A DNA stretch of 64,000 bases. Origin: CAZRGZ01 sp964599775. Its GTDB lineage: Bacteria > Patescibacteriota > Saccharimonadia > Saccharimonadales > Saccharimonadaceae. The notes under the pieces are model-generated. The model had not been told where the DNA came from. It saw nothing but the letters and a program-made list of their open reading frames with translations, and searched no databases. This document shows, piece after piece, positions 19,101-26,560 of this stretch. Location of the stretch: positions 31,471 to 95,470 of the forward strand of contig CAZRGZ010000003.1 in assembly GCA_964599775.1 (NCBI GenBank), in the 5' to 3' direction. The position numbers were made by a program, and so were the translations under genes. Within the stretch, counting starts at the first letter, position 1. Every line of letters starts with the position of its first letter.

Positions 19101-19838
19101 GCGCTTTTCATCAGTTAAGTACGCACCGGTACCAACGCAAAGCAACACTTCGTGAGCATCAGTATCCTCTGGATTTAAATAATGTGCGTCGCATGTCACA
19201 ACGGCAGGTATACCAAGCTCTTCAGAGAGCTTTAGTAAACCTTCATTAATTTTCTCTTGCTCATCCCACTTTTTTGGTGCTTCAGGGTGGCCATGGTCTT
19301 GTATCTCGAGATAATATCGGTCACCAAATACGGACTTATACCACATTGCTGTCTCTTTAGCGCCTTCATAATCATCGGCGCGTATTTTCTCGCCAAGTTC
19401 ACCACCAGCGCAAGCCGAGAGAGCAATAATGCCTTCATTGTGCAGCTCGAGCAACTCTTTGTCGATGCGCGCTTTGTAGTACATGCCCTCCAAGTTGGCC
19501 TTTGTCGAAAGTTGCATCAAGTTCTGGTAACCTTCGTTGTTCATGGCGAGCAGAATTAAATGAAAGCGAGCTTTGTCTTTTTGCGGATCACGGTCGTGCC
19601 TGGTGCGAGCAGCTACATAAGTTTCAAGACCAATAATTGGCTTTATGTCTTGCTTTTTGCACTCTTTGTAAAAGTCTATCGCGCCTGCGAGCGTGCCATG
19701 GTCAGTCATGGCAACTGCTTCCATGCCCATTTTTTTGACATGACTCACCAACTCGTCAACCTTTGTGAGGCCATCGAGCAGGCTATGATAAGTATGATTA
19801 TGCAAATGCACATAATCCGATGGCTTTAACGTAGCCAC
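16173..19838 (-). CDS. dnaE: DNA polymerase III alpha subunit
   Basis: Replicative polymerase. The 1221 residues comprise an N-terminal PHP domain (HLHNHTYHS at 12-20), the C-family polymerase core with the catalytic aspartates in PDIDVDI near residue 428, a helix-hairpin-helix region (about 830-920), and an OB-fold (about 1000-1085) before a C-terminal tau-binding-like domain. Length is typical of DnaE1. Start is GTG preceded by GGGAGGG. The PHP metal-binding residues look largely conserved, so proofreading-type activity is possible but not shown. Confidence 0.96.
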   Translation of the reverse strand: MATLKPSDYVHLHNHTYHSLLDGLTKVDELVSHVKKMGMEAVAMTDHGTLAGAIDFYKECKKQDIKPIIGLETYVAARTRHDRDPQKDKARFHLILLAMNNEGYQNLMQLSTKANLEGMYYKARIDKELLELHNEGIIALSACAGGELGEKIRADDYEGAKETAMWYKSVFGDRYYLEIQDHGHPEAPKKWDEQEKINEGLLKLSEELGIPAVVTCDAHYLNPEDTDAHEVLLCVGTGAYLTDEKRMSLKDFHLHVTDPNELIERWGKSHPHLLTNSKAIADRCNVEIELGGILIPTFDVPEGETEKTYLDKLVYRGLAWRYGGKTLDEVADLSVEDIKPILPEEVITRADYELGVIDSMGFNGYFLIVQDFIVWGKNRGIIFGPGRGSAAGSIIAYGLQITDLDPLKYDLLFERFLNPDRISMPDIDVDIQDTRRDEVIQYCAEKYGEDRVSNIVTFGKMAARAAVRDVARVLQVPYGEADRLAKMIPAPLQGRHIPLKKSIIDDQDLKREYETNQRAKEVIDLAIRLEGTIRSHGVHACGVVIAPDSLVKYLPLEMAQKGVVSTQFPMGEVEELGLLKMDFLGLSNLTIINNAMRIIEKVYGDKIDLTQLQLDDEKTYELFQRGDTTGVFQLESAGMKRYLRELKPTKFEDIIAMVALYRPGPMQFIDSFIRRKHGQEEITYLHPGMKASLENTYGILVYQEQFMQISKEWCGFTGGQADTLRKAVGKKKMDLMMKIKPEFIEGAVKVGGATREMAEQFWDQLEEFANYCFNKSHAACYALIAYWTAYLKAHYPDAFMAALMTSDNDDIDRLAIEINECKHMGLKVLPPDVNESYVEFGVVPGKNEIRFGMAAVKGVGTGAVEEILRARKDGPFESVEDFAKRVSTSKVNKKAWESLIKAGAFDKLGDRSDLLHNLETILAFANKLQKEALSGQVDLFGGLNDVVAMPSMSIQPAPVRASEKETLLWERDLLGLYLSAHPLDKYDKYFEEQTNPLTHLTPEYDGKQVTMGGVVTTLRTIVTKNGSKMAFVGIEDKFGEGEVIVFPNLFEQVGPQLAQDVVIRVSGKVSAKDRDGNLGSEAKLIADELFIVTDRELESYESTGAKMQAPKPRSGPIGVKRNFAKKEAPSSQPKPAASNVTYKPVEPTVQKLFVHVKDPDNHEMLLKMKQTLNNYPGMNEIILVLGEDKKSAIRLPFRTEPSEVLITQLAELVGDECVVLK

Positions 19839-19896
19839 ATTTCCCTCCCAAAAAACACACTTTTCTCCCTAAATTATAGCAAAATATGCGATATTC

Positions 19897-20199
19897 TTAA
19901 ACGCCACGCCGCTGCTGCAGTGTATCAAGAATTTCCCCAATAAAATCACTTAGTGGCGGAACAAGATTACCAAATTGCGTCAATAACCAAATGGTAATCA
20001 CCAGCAGCACAGTACCACCAAGTACGCTCCCTAAGCCGAATGAAATCCCCCGAAAAAAGTTCACCAAATACACTTGCTTACGGTTGACGTAAATGTCGTA
20101 GAACAGTTCCTCGAGCAGTTCACGCTGCGCACCTTTAACGTTATCATCCTTAATTTTCTGAACAATACCACCAGGTTTCTTTGCTTTTTTGTCTCCCAT
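19897..20199 (-). CDS. DUF5665-like single-pass membrane protein
   Basis: 100 residues with a charged N-terminal half, one strong transmembrane helix (about 55-76) and a short C-terminal amphipathic segment. The pattern YVNRKQVYLVNFFRGISFGLG resembles DUF5665 proteins, small membrane proteins of unknown role. I took the ATG at 20199 over the TTG at 20211 because GGGGGA sits 5 nt upstream of it. An AT-rich inverted repeat at 20218-20249 separates it from the gene upstream. Confidence 0.7.
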   Translation of the reverse strand: MGDKKAKKPGGIVQKIKDDNVKGAQRELLEELFYDIYVNRKQVYLVNFFRGISFGLGSVLGGTVLLVITIWLLTQFGNLVPPLSDFIGEILDTLQQRRGV

Positions 20200-20215
20200 A
20201 ATTTCCCCCAAAATA

Positions 20216-20250
20216 AATACTACATAGAAATCAGCTATGTAGTATTTCTC
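20216..20250 (-). terminator. AT-rich hairpin after the YtxH-like gene
   Basis: Inverted repeat aaatactacata ... tatgtagtattt, followed on the minus strand by atttt. A plausible but weak terminator between two minus-strand genes. Confidence 0.5.
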
Positions 20251-20257
20251 ATGTCGC

Positions 20258-20536
20258 TTATTTTACCTTTTTGTTGAAGCCTTTACGCGCCCCTTCAACG
20301 GCGTTTTCGGCTCGAGTACGAAATTCTTCAGCACGCTCTTTGGCTTCGCCTTTTTTCTCCTCAGCACGCTGGCGCATTTCTTCTTTTTTAACGTTGGCCT
20401 TTTCTTTTACATCAGCGGCTTTGTTTTTTATGTCTTCGCGAGTTTCTTTGCCACTTTTGGGCGCAGTCAGAAACCCAGCCACCAAACCTGCAACAGCACC
20501 TACAACTGTACCTAGTACAAATTTACCTTTACTCAT
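20258..20536 (-). CDS. YtxH-like (general stress / gas-vesicle-like) protein
   Basis: 92 residues: a glycine/alanine-rich membrane-associated helix at 6-24 ending in LTAPKSGKETRE, the hallmark of YtxH-domain proteins. A long, highly charged K/E/R helical region follows (30-92). Such proteins are often stress-induced in Gram-positive bacteria; no biochemical role is established. It overlaps the upstream gene by 8 nt and is translationally coupled to it. Confidence 0.8.
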   Translation of the reverse strand: MSKGKFVLGTVVGAVAGLVAGFLTAPKSGKETREDIKNKAADVKEKANVKKEEMRQRAEEKKGEAKERAEEFRTRAENAVEGARKGFNKKVK

Positions 20537-20783
20537 CTTTTGCTCCTTTCTTTTGCTTTAATAATTTCATTACCATTTTCACAATAACCATAGGTGAGGC
20601 CATTTTGCTAGCACTCGCCACTGCATCCTCAATATGTTCAGCGGTTGATTGTGCTGCCCGCGTAAAAGCTTGGATCTGCCGGGTAACACGTATTAGCATT
20701 ACCAGCAAAATTATTGCAAGCAACAAAAACAACGCCAAAAATACCGATAAAATGATAACGAGAATTTCGGCTGCTTCGCTCAT
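20529..20783 (-). CDS. Small single-pass membrane protein, DUF948-like
   Basis: 84 residues with one long hydrophobic helix (about 7-32) followed by an amphipathic helix (RQIQAFTRAAQSTAEHIEDAV). The layout recalls DUF948 proteins, which are commonly encoded beside YtxH proteins, as here. AAGGA lies 6 nt before the ATG. First gene of a two-gene operon with the YtxH-like gene. Function unknown. Confidence 0.65.
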   Translation of the reverse strand: MSEAAEILVIILSVFLALFLLLAIILLVMLIRVTRQIQAFTRAAQSTAEHIEDAVASASKMASPMVIVKMVMKLLKQKKGAKDE

Positions 20784-20982
20784 AAGATTCCTTTTTAATT
20801 TATGTTTTACGTATCAAGGCATAGTGCCTTACTATTATTATATTACCACGATGCTAATTATATTACACATTAACACATATTTTAACTTGAATCCCAAAAC
20901 CCACCACCGGGGGTGGTAACTAGAGGTAGACCAGCTGACAGAACTGCGGTGGTTGCGAATGCCCGGGTTAATAATTTTATTC
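20784..20982. other. Intergenic region without a recognised gene
   Basis: Contains the leader of the 84-codon gene with a small inverted repeat (aaggcatagtgcctt, about 20816-20830). A GC-richer stretch follows (20900-20970), with a hairpin around accaccgggggtggt. I see no open frame with a start site here. Confidence 0.5.
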
Positions 20983-21011
20983 TTGACTTACTTTATTATA
21001 TATGTTATAAT
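20983..21011 (+). promoter_or_regulatory. Near-perfect promoter of the 78-codon GC-rich gene
   Basis: TTGACT (20983-20988), 17-nt spacer, TATAAT (21006-21011). Confidence 0.85.
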
Positions 21012-21058
21012 TAATTAATCACCTGGTACAGGATCGGGTGAAGAGTAGGAGAAACAAG

Positions 21059-21295
21059 ATGCGGATCACTGGGGTACTGACCAGCCACTTCGTCCCTGGC
21101 CAAGGGCCGAATGTCGACATGATCACTGTCGAAGGCACCAACCTGGTGATGCCAAACCCGTCCGGCAAGTTCAATGTCTGGCCGTTCGGGCACATCGGCC
21201 GGCAGGTCGAGATCACGACCCACCGCTTCAAGCGAGTCCGGGTCGAGGGCGTGTGGGTGCGGGTCGTCCGTACCTTCCGCTTCCTCGACGAGTGA
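21059..21295 (+). CDS. GC-rich small hypothetical protein (78 aa)
   Basis: 78 residues from ATG 21059 (MRITGVLTSH). I preferred this over the in-frame GTG at 21038 because AGGAG sits 8 nt before it. Predicted beta-rich and basic, with many valines and arginines and no membrane segment or Cys/His cluster; it could be a small barrel. Third codon positions are nearly all G or C. It has its own near-perfect promoter and a G-run/C-run hairpin directly downstream, where the contig ends in a gap. Family not recognised. Confidence 0.75.
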   Translation: MRITGVLTSHFVPGQGPNVDMITVEGTNLVMPNPSGKFNVWPFGHIGRQVEITTHRFKRVRVEGVWVRVVRTFRFLDE

Positions 21296-21303
21296 CCAAG
21301 AGG

Positions 21304-21335
21304 TCGGGGGGGGCCGCAGTCGCGCCCCCCCCCCC
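21304..21335 (+). terminator. G/C-run hairpin after the 78-codon gene
   Basis: A run of about eight G pairs with a long C run across ccgcagtcgcg. The lengths of the homopolymer runs may be sequencing-unreliable, and the scaffold breaks 20 nt later. Confidence 0.5.
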
Positions 21336-21355
21336 GCCAATAACAGAACCAACAG

Positions 21356-21365
21356 NNNNNNNNNN
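21356..21365. other. Scaffold gap (10 N)
   Basis: Ten N characters. The true distance and the order of the flanking contigs are not established by the sequence. Confidence 1.
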
Positions 21366-21729
21366 CGCCCTCCCACCCAACCGCCGCAATTTCTCCTAAT
21401 CACTGTTTACATAACTTACTAGTTATGCTGATGAGTTCTATATGAGAACGAAAAACAGTACTGACCTACAAAATTGACCCAAAACTAATACCTTTCTGCT
21501 GTGAAGAGTGCAAGCTTTACTTACATAGACTGCCACTGGCAGCCTACGATCCCGAGGGATTCGAGTCTATCAATTCAATTGAAAAAAGCTAGACCAAAAG
21601 ATAGAGGACTCCTATTGTTAATGCTCGCTAGCATTCGCTGTGCTCATTTACCGCTCGGCCAAGCAAGGATTGCATAAACATCCACTGGATGTTTATGACC
21701 CTTCGGGTTCGAGTTCTCTTTCACTCGAC
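21366..21729. repeat. Non-coding stretch with two hairpin + T-arm-like repeat units
   Basis: Two related units at about 21530-21570 and 21677-21722. Each has a short hairpin (ccactgg core), then a second hairpin ending in GGATTCGAGTC or GGTTCGAGTT, the consensus of a tRNA T arm. A close relative of the second unit is at 50989-51031. No gene seen. They could be decayed tRNA ends or a dispersed repeat that sits downstream of tRNA-Leu genes. Confidence 0.5.
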
Positions 21730-21769
21730 AAGATAAAAAGTGTAGGCCATGGCCTACACTTTTTATCTT
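21730..21769 (-). terminator. 40-nt perfect palindrome terminating tRNA-Leu(TAA)
   Basis: Every base of the 40-nt stretch is self-complementary around GGCCATGGCC, with A/T runs on both arms, so it can terminate on either strand. Its edge touches the encoded CCA end of the tRNA. Confidence 0.8.
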
Positions 21770-21856
21770 GGTGGGCGAAGAGGGACTCGAACCCTCAAGG
21801 CTTATTCAGCCAACGGATTTTAAGTCCGTCGCGTATACCAATTCCGCCATTCGCCC
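21769..21856 (-). tRNA. tRNA-Leu, anticodon TAA
   Basis: 88 nt including an encoded CCA. Acceptor gggcgaa/ttcgccc, long variable arm, anticodon loop CTTAAAA, T arm GGTTCGAGTCC. Reads UUA. Terminated by the adjoining palindrome. Confidence 0.95.
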
Positions 21857-21979
21857 TAAAATGTTTTATGGGGTCCCCGCAAAATTGTATTTTGTGGGGT
21901 AAAGGAGGAACCATGGAGGGTTTTAAGACCAAACAAAGTTCCGTCTTGTTTGGTCAAAAACCCGAAATGGATTCCGACG

Positions 21980-22053
21980 TGGAGGCACCGACGGGAATCG
22001 AACCCGTGTACACGGTTTTGCAGACCGTTGCGTCACCACTCCGCCACAGTGCC
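21980..22053 (-). tRNA. tRNA-Cys, anticodon GCA
   Basis: 74 nt including encoded CCA. Acceptor starts GGCACTG, anticodon loop CTGCAAA, discriminator U as expected for tRNA-Cys. A 10-bp stem (gaccaaacaa, 21927-21955) follows on the 3' side. Another strong hairpin (ccccgcaaaat / attttgtgggg, about 21879-21903) lies between this gene and tRNA-Leu. Confidence 0.95.
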
Positions 22054-22151
22054 ATCGTGCATTATTATACCTTTTTTCGGGATTTTTCGCTATAGCTCTT
22101 CAAAAATAACCTTTATGGGCCTAATATACTAGTATTTTAGTGATTAGCACT

Positions 22152-22319
22152 TCAAGAAAGTATTATCGCACCAACGACACCCACCAGAATGAGACTTACT
22201 CCACCCAATAGTTTTACGACGGGAATAGCGCGGCGGCGCACAGTGCTGCGGTTGGCGAGCACTGTGCGCTGGTTCTGCTTTACTGTTCGTTTACTGCTTT
22301 TTGCTTGAACCGCTCGCAT
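22152..22319 (-). CDS. Small basic single-pass membrane protein overlapping nrdB
   Basis: 55 residues from ATG 22319 (MRAVQAKSSK), in a different frame from the nrdB 3' end, overlapping it by 29 nt. SD-like GAGGTGA sits directly before the ATG. The N-terminal 36 residues carry many Arg/Lys (RTVLANRSTVRRR); residues 37-54 form one hydrophobic helix. A perfect 12-bp inverted repeat (22236-22247 and 22258-22269) lies inside the frame. The layout suggests translational coupling to nrdB. Function unknown; the alternative is that this is only a structured 3' UTR. Confidence 0.5.
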   Translation of the reverse strand: MRAVQAKSSKRTVKQNQRTVLANRSTVRRRAIPVVKLLGGVSLILVGVVGAIILS

Positions 22320-23286
22320 TCACCTCATAGCTCGTGTTAGTGCTTTCAAAAAAGTTCACCAGCTGGAGCGTGTCGTTAGCTGTTGCCATCCATTTCGCAG
22401 GGTTCGTTACCTTGTAGTGCGGGCCAAAACCGAGCTCTTCCAGACGACGATCGGCCAAGTACTTCACATACTGGTTAATGTAGTCCGCGTTCAGACCCAA
22501 AATACCGTTTGGCAATAGATCTTTGTTGTATTGTTCTTCCATTTCTACGCCATCAAGGATCATTTGCTTGATTTCTTCGGCAAATTCCTGCGTTTGTAGG
22601 TCTTCGTTTTCCTCAAGTACGGTTAAAATAAGGTTAATACCAAACTTCAAGTGTAGACTTTCGTCGCGCACCACCCAGTCAATCAGCGAGGCAAAGTTGC
22701 GTAGCAAATTGCGCTGGCGAAAACTCAGCGCCACCATGAAGCCGCTATAGAACCAAATGCCTTCCAAAATGATGTTGTAGGCGATAAGATTGCGGATGAA
22801 ATCTTTCTTGCCCTCGGTGGTAGAAATATCTAGCGTTTCTTCGGTCATGCGCTTGATAAATTTCGTCTCGAATTCTTCCTTGCGAGCCATCGAGGGCGTC
22901 TCGACGTGCGCCGCATACGATGCTTCGCGGTCAATTGGGAAGGTTTCGAGCACGTATTCAAAGCTCATGCAGTGGTTGGCTTCTTCCCACATCTGTTTTG
23001 CGAGGTATAGGTGACATTCAGCGGCGTTAACGTATGGGTATACACCAAACGCCAAAGCTTTGTTTACCAATAGCTCATTTGGGTTAAAGTAGCTCATGAG
23101 GAAGGTAATGGCGTGTCGTTCTTCATCGCTCATTTTCTTCCAGTCGGCTAAGTCTTGTTGTAGTTGGATTTCGTTGGGGAACCAGGTGTTGGCGACTGCT
23201 TGATCGTAGAGCTCCATTGCCCAAGGGTAGTGGACTGGTTTGAGTAGTAGGCCGTCCTGAATTCCTGTTCCTAAGATTCCTGCCAT
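22291..23286 (-). CDS. nrdB: Ribonucleotide reductase beta subunit, class Ic-like
   Basis: Small subunit that generates and stores the oxidant for reduction of ribonucleotides. Of 331 residues, the metal ligands appear as E71 (NELLVN, the position that is Asp in class Ia/Ib), E102 and H105 (EEANH), a Glu in ILEGIWFY, and E/H in RDESLH. The position that carries the radical tyrosine in class Ia/Ib, four residues after the first His, is F109. Glu at the first ligand plus Phe instead of Tyr is the signature known from class Ic (Chlamydia), which uses a Mn/Fe centre rather than a tyrosyl radical. Third gene of the nrdA operon. Confidence 0.93.
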   Translation of the reverse strand: MAGILGTGIQDGLLLKPVHYPWAMELYDQAVANTWFPNEIQLQQDLADWKKMSDEERHAITFLMSYFNPNELLVNKALAFGVYPYVNAAECHLYLAKQMWEEANHCMSFEYVLETFPIDREASYAAHVETPSMARKEEFETKFIKRMTEETLDISTTEGKKDFIRNLIAYNIILEGIWFYSGFMVALSFRQRNLLRNFASLIDWVVRDESLHLKFGINLILTVLEENEDLQTQEFAEEIKQMILDGVEMEEQYNKDLLPNGILGLNADYINQYVKYLADRRLEELGFGPHYKVTNPAKWMATANDTLQLVNFFESTNTSYEVNASGSSKKQ

Positions 23287-23458
23287 TTTGTTTTTCTCCT
23301 TATCTTCTCTATCTTATTCACTTTCCGTTCTCTGTTCGCCGAAGAGACTGTTACACGCCAGGAATTTCTTGGGCCTTAGTGCCATGAAATCCTTGGGTTG
23401 CACATGCATTTTTAGTCTCTTCTTACGAACAAAAGAACGAAGGCTCTTCAGCGTACCG

Positions 23459-23635
23459 CTACTGGCACGCATCCCCACACATAAGGTCAAGTGCGGGGTC
23501 ATCGGCGATGTTTACGTTGCTATTACCTGTGGTCGAAGCATCTTCAGCAGCTTGTTGTTTTTGGGCAATTGCTGCGTCAATTGCTGCTAGTTTTTCTTCA
23601 AGTGTCATTTCGTCGTTAATGATTGGTTGCGCCAT
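23459..23635 (-). CDS. 58-aa ORF with cysteine tail between nrdA and nrdB
   Basis: ATG 23635 to TAG 23459; 58 residues beginning MAQPIINDEM and ending DLMCGDACQ. GGGAGGG precedes the start by 4 nt, and only 15 nt separate it from the nrdA stop. The body is a short acidic/alanine-rich helix (TLEEKLAAIDAAIAQKQQAAED) with a linker and a C-terminal CxxxC pair. Class I NrdA proteins normally carry such a cysteine pair on their own flexible C-terminal tail to re-reduce the active site. The NrdA here lacks it. I infer that this ORF supplies the tail in trans; an unrelated small protein is possible. Confidence 0.65.
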   Translation of the reverse strand: MAQPIINDEMTLEEKLAAIDAAIAQKQQAAEDASTTGNSNVNIADDPALDLMCGDACQ

Positions 23636-23650
23636 AATCCCTCCCTTTGT

Positions 23651-26044
23651 TTATTTTGCAAACCCAAAGCCAAATCCGGCTTTTTTCTTGGTTTTGTTTA
23701 ACGCTTCTGACTTGTTGACTTTCACAGTACTCTGTTCGGCAGTGTGCCGTGGCTTGACGTGTAGGTAGTAAGTCGTTTTGAGTCCCTTCTTCCAGGCAGT
23801 TGAATAGATATCCATCATATCTTCGATATTACGCGTTTCCAGGTACATATTGCGACTAATTGCTTGGTCAACCCACTTCTGCGCACGGGCCGCTACCTCT
23901 ATAAAGGCGTATGGCGATAGCTGGAAGCTGGTTTTGTACACATCTTTAATATGTTGCGGAATTTCGTCGATATCTGTTAGGTCACCCTGCGTTCGTAAAA
24001 CTTCATCTTTCACGTTTTCCCAAATGCCGAGCTTTTGCAAGTCACGTACTAAGTTCACGTTGACTTCCAGGAACTTCCCATTGAGCGTGGCGCGGCTAAA
24101 GATTTGCGAGAACTGTGGATCGAGCCCTGGCGTGGTGCCAGCAATGTGGGCGATGTTGGCCGTTGGCGCAATTGCCATCAAGGTGGCGTTGCGCATGCCT
24201 TTTTGCACTTTGGCGCGGAGCTTTTCCCAATCCATACGTTTTTTACGGTTAATATCGACTTTTACCTTGCGGTCTTTACCAAGCTCGTCTACGGTGTCAA
24301 TCGGCAAAATACCCTTGCTCCAGCCACTCCCTTCGAAAGTTGGGTAGCTACCATATTTTTTGGCCAGTTCGGCGCTTTCGTCGATTGCATAGTAGCTGAT
24401 GAATTCGGTGAGTTGGTCGATTAGATCGTATGCTTCCTCTGAATCATAACTATAGCTCAATTTTTCAATCACATCAGTAAAGCCCATCAATCCAAGGCCA
24501 AGCGCACGGTTTTGTGTATTGCTTCGCATAGCTTCTGGAATTGGTGTGGCGGTGATATCTACCAGATTATCGAGCTGGCGAATGGCTGCACGAGTACTGG
24601 ATTCTAGTCGCTCCCAATCCCAGGTTTTGTCTTCTTTTAGGTGCGCTGCCAAGTTAATACTTACGAGGTTACATACTGCCGTGTTGTCTTTGTCTTGTGG
24701 CAATGTTATCTCGGTACAAAGATTGCTGAGGTGAATGGTGCTGGTGTTATTGTTCAGCGCCCGTACGTTGATGGTGTCCTTCCAGGTGAGCCATGGGTGC
24801 GAGGTGCCCTGTAGGGTCACCAAAATTTGCCAGTACTGTTCGCGCGCTGGAATCTTGGCAAAGTCACGCATTTTGCCAGCCTCAGCCATTTTGACGTATT
24901 CTTTGTAGCGTTTGCTAAATTCGTGGCCGTACAGTTCAGGCAGATCTTCTACTTCAGCTGGGTCAAACATATACCAGTCTTCGTTGTTCTCGACGCGTTT
25001 CATAAATTCGTCGCTCAAGAATACTGCGGTGTTTGCTAAACGTGTTCGTAGATATGGGTCACCAGAGTTCTGCTTAAGGTCCAAAAATTGCGGAAAGTTT
25101 AGGTGCCAATTCTCCATGTAAAGCGCTGCCGCTCCTGCTTTCTTCCCTTTACGGCTGACCGCAAAAAGCGCAGTGTCAATCATCTTCATAAATGGAATGG
25201 GGCCGGTGCTTTCAGTGTTGGTCGTTTTTACTGGGCTTCCGGCTGCGCGCAATTTGTTCAGGCTAATGCCAATACCGCCGGTACCTTTGGCAATCCACAT
25301 AACATCGCGCACACCCTTGGCAATTGATTCCATGTCGTCTTGCACTTCTAGCAAGAAACAGTTCGAAAGCTGCGGGAACGAACCGCCAGCGTTAATACGC
25401 GTCGAACCGCCTGGTACGTAGTCGAGGTTACTGAGGTGTTTATAAAAATCGAGCGCGCACTCAGTCGGGTCTTCGGCATTGTAGCTAAGTCCCATTGCAA
25501 TACGCATATGCGTAAATTGCGGCACTTCCATTGGTTCACCGCTGTTTTTACGGAGAGCGTAACGGTTTTTATTTGTGACGACACCTAGGTATTTCGACAA
25601 ACCATCGCGTGAAGGATCGAGCGCTTTGGCAAGGCGTTTGATATCAAACACTTTCTCGTCAGCCATGCGTGGATCGAGCAAACCCTCTTTCACACCCTGC
25701 TTCAAGTAGCTCGGGAATCTTTTTTCATGGAGCTTTTTCAATTCGTCTTCAGTCTCGTAGTCGCCAAGGACGTTTTTGTATATGTTCTTTAGTAACAACC
25801 GTGCAGCAATTGTGTCATAGACTGGATCATCTTTGACATTCCCCAGTGCTGATTGAATCAACGCTTCATCAAGCTGTTCGGTAGTGATACCATCAAATAG
25901 CGTTAAGCGCACCTCAGTCGCTATTTGCACTACTTTAGTGATTTGGTCATCCAAACCACGTGTCGCCTTTTCGAGTGCAATGTTGATTTTTTCTGCACTA
26001 AAAGGCTCTAAACTACCGTCGCGTTTTTTTACATTAATATTCAC
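23651..26044 (-). CDS. nrdA: Ribonucleotide reductase alpha (catalytic) subunit, class I
   Basis: Reduces ribonucleoside diphosphates to deoxy forms. Of 797 residues, 1-90 are an ATP-cone allosteric domain (KKRDGSLEPFSAEKI). The barrel follows with an active-site cysteine in NCFLLE, the thiyl-radical segment NLCTEI (N-x-C-x-E), the GLGLMG segment, and the paired tyrosines of the radical path in TTYYLH near the C-terminus. The chain ends in a Lys/Gly/Phe-rich tail without any cysteine, so the usual redox pair is missing from this polypeptide. The ATG is preceded by AAGGAGGGG and a leader of about 165 nt. Confidence 0.96.
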   Translation of the reverse strand: MNINVKKRDGSLEPFSAEKINIALEKATRGLDDQITKVVQIATEVRLTLFDGITTEQLDEALIQSALGNVKDDPVYDTIAARLLLKNIYKNVLGDYETEDELKKLHEKRFPSYLKQGVKEGLLDPRMADEKVFDIKRLAKALDPSRDGLSKYLGVVTNKNRYALRKNSGEPMEVPQFTHMRIAMGLSYNAEDPTECALDFYKHLSNLDYVPGGSTRINAGGSFPQLSNCFLLEVQDDMESIAKGVRDVMWIAKGTGGIGISLNKLRAAGSPVKTTNTESTGPIPFMKMIDTALFAVSRKGKKAGAAALYMENWHLNFPQFLDLKQNSGDPYLRTRLANTAVFLSDEFMKRVENNEDWYMFDPAEVEDLPELYGHEFSKRYKEYVKMAEAGKMRDFAKIPAREQYWQILVTLQGTSHPWLTWKDTINVRALNNNTSTIHLSNLCTEITLPQDKDNTAVCNLVSINLAAHLKEDKTWDWERLESSTRAAIRQLDNLVDITATPIPEAMRSNTQNRALGLGLMGFTDVIEKLSYSYDSEEAYDLIDQLTEFISYYAIDESAELAKKYGSYPTFEGSGWSKGILPIDTVDELGKDRKVKVDINRKKRMDWEKLRAKVQKGMRNATLMAIAPTANIAHIAGTTPGLDPQFSQIFSRATLNGKFLEVNVNLVRDLQKLGIWENVKDEVLRTQGDLTDIDEIPQHIKDVYKTSFQLSPYAFIEVAARAQKWVDQAISRNMYLETRNIEDMMDIYSTAWKKGLKTTYYLHVKPRHTAEQSTVKVNKSEALNKTKKKAGFGFGFAK

Positions 26045-26349
26045 TGTAAGGCTCCCCTCCTTTAGGAATATGCAGTCGAACTCAGCAATAGCAAAAGCCT
26101 ATTCGCCCCATATAAGTATTTTAAATTTTTATATTTTTCACCCCTCCCAAGGTGAAGCGCCAGTAGTGCAACTCTCACACTTTTTACACTACATTTAGCG
26201 TTACTTATGATTATACCCTATCGATTACCTGGGCCGTCAATACATTTTTATAAAAAAGCGTTATAGAAAATGCTACATAAGCGCTATATATGGGGCCGCA
26301 TTACAGCAATATTTATGAGAAACGCTACATATAGTTATGTAGAGTCGCC
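26045..26349 (-). promoter_or_regulatory. nrdA leader and candidate operator region
   Basis: On the minus strand TATAAT (26210-26215) with TTGACG (26235-26240) 19 nt upstream gives a likely promoter. Just upstream are AT-rich repeats sharing gcgYtAtA/gctacata cores. They include a perfect inverted repeat ctacata-tagt-tatgtag at 26325-26342. The position fits an NrdR-type repressor site, but I cannot match the NrdR consensus exactly. Confidence 0.45.
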
Positions 26350-26560
26350 TTATGGGAGATCAAATACGGCTTTATATGTTAATTGCGCCGAACGGCTTTT
26401 ACTACTAACAAAAGTCGCGATATCCATAAATGCAATCTCTTTTACATCCGGACCACAAGCATATTGCAAGTTCTCAAACTCAAGCTCGTACACTAACCAC
26501 ATCAACCACACATCACGCTCCTCTACGTAGAAAGCAAATGAACCCTTCGGCGTCGCCTTT
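26350..26560 (-). pseudogene. C-terminal fragment of a Nudix-like protein
   Basis: About 70 residues in good codon use, ending at TAA 26350, with the pattern DVWLMWLVYELEFEN...DVKEIAFMDIATF. This resembles the last third of a Nudix hydrolase (beta strands plus the E..W/F...L segment). The catalytic Nudix box should lie further upstream but is absent; the reading frame runs into a MarR-like fragment on the other strand at about 26560. Family assignment is tentative. Confidence 0.4.

Noticed and set aside
21640..22095. 151-codon plus-strand frame
   Set aside because: It runs antisense through tRNA-Leu and tRNA-Cys and their terminators, a known cause of spurious proteins.
23314..23502. 62-codon frame between the cysteine-tail ORF and nrdB
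   Set aside because: It starts inside the cysteine-tail ORF, has no SD site and no recognisable features; probably leader sequence of nrdB.
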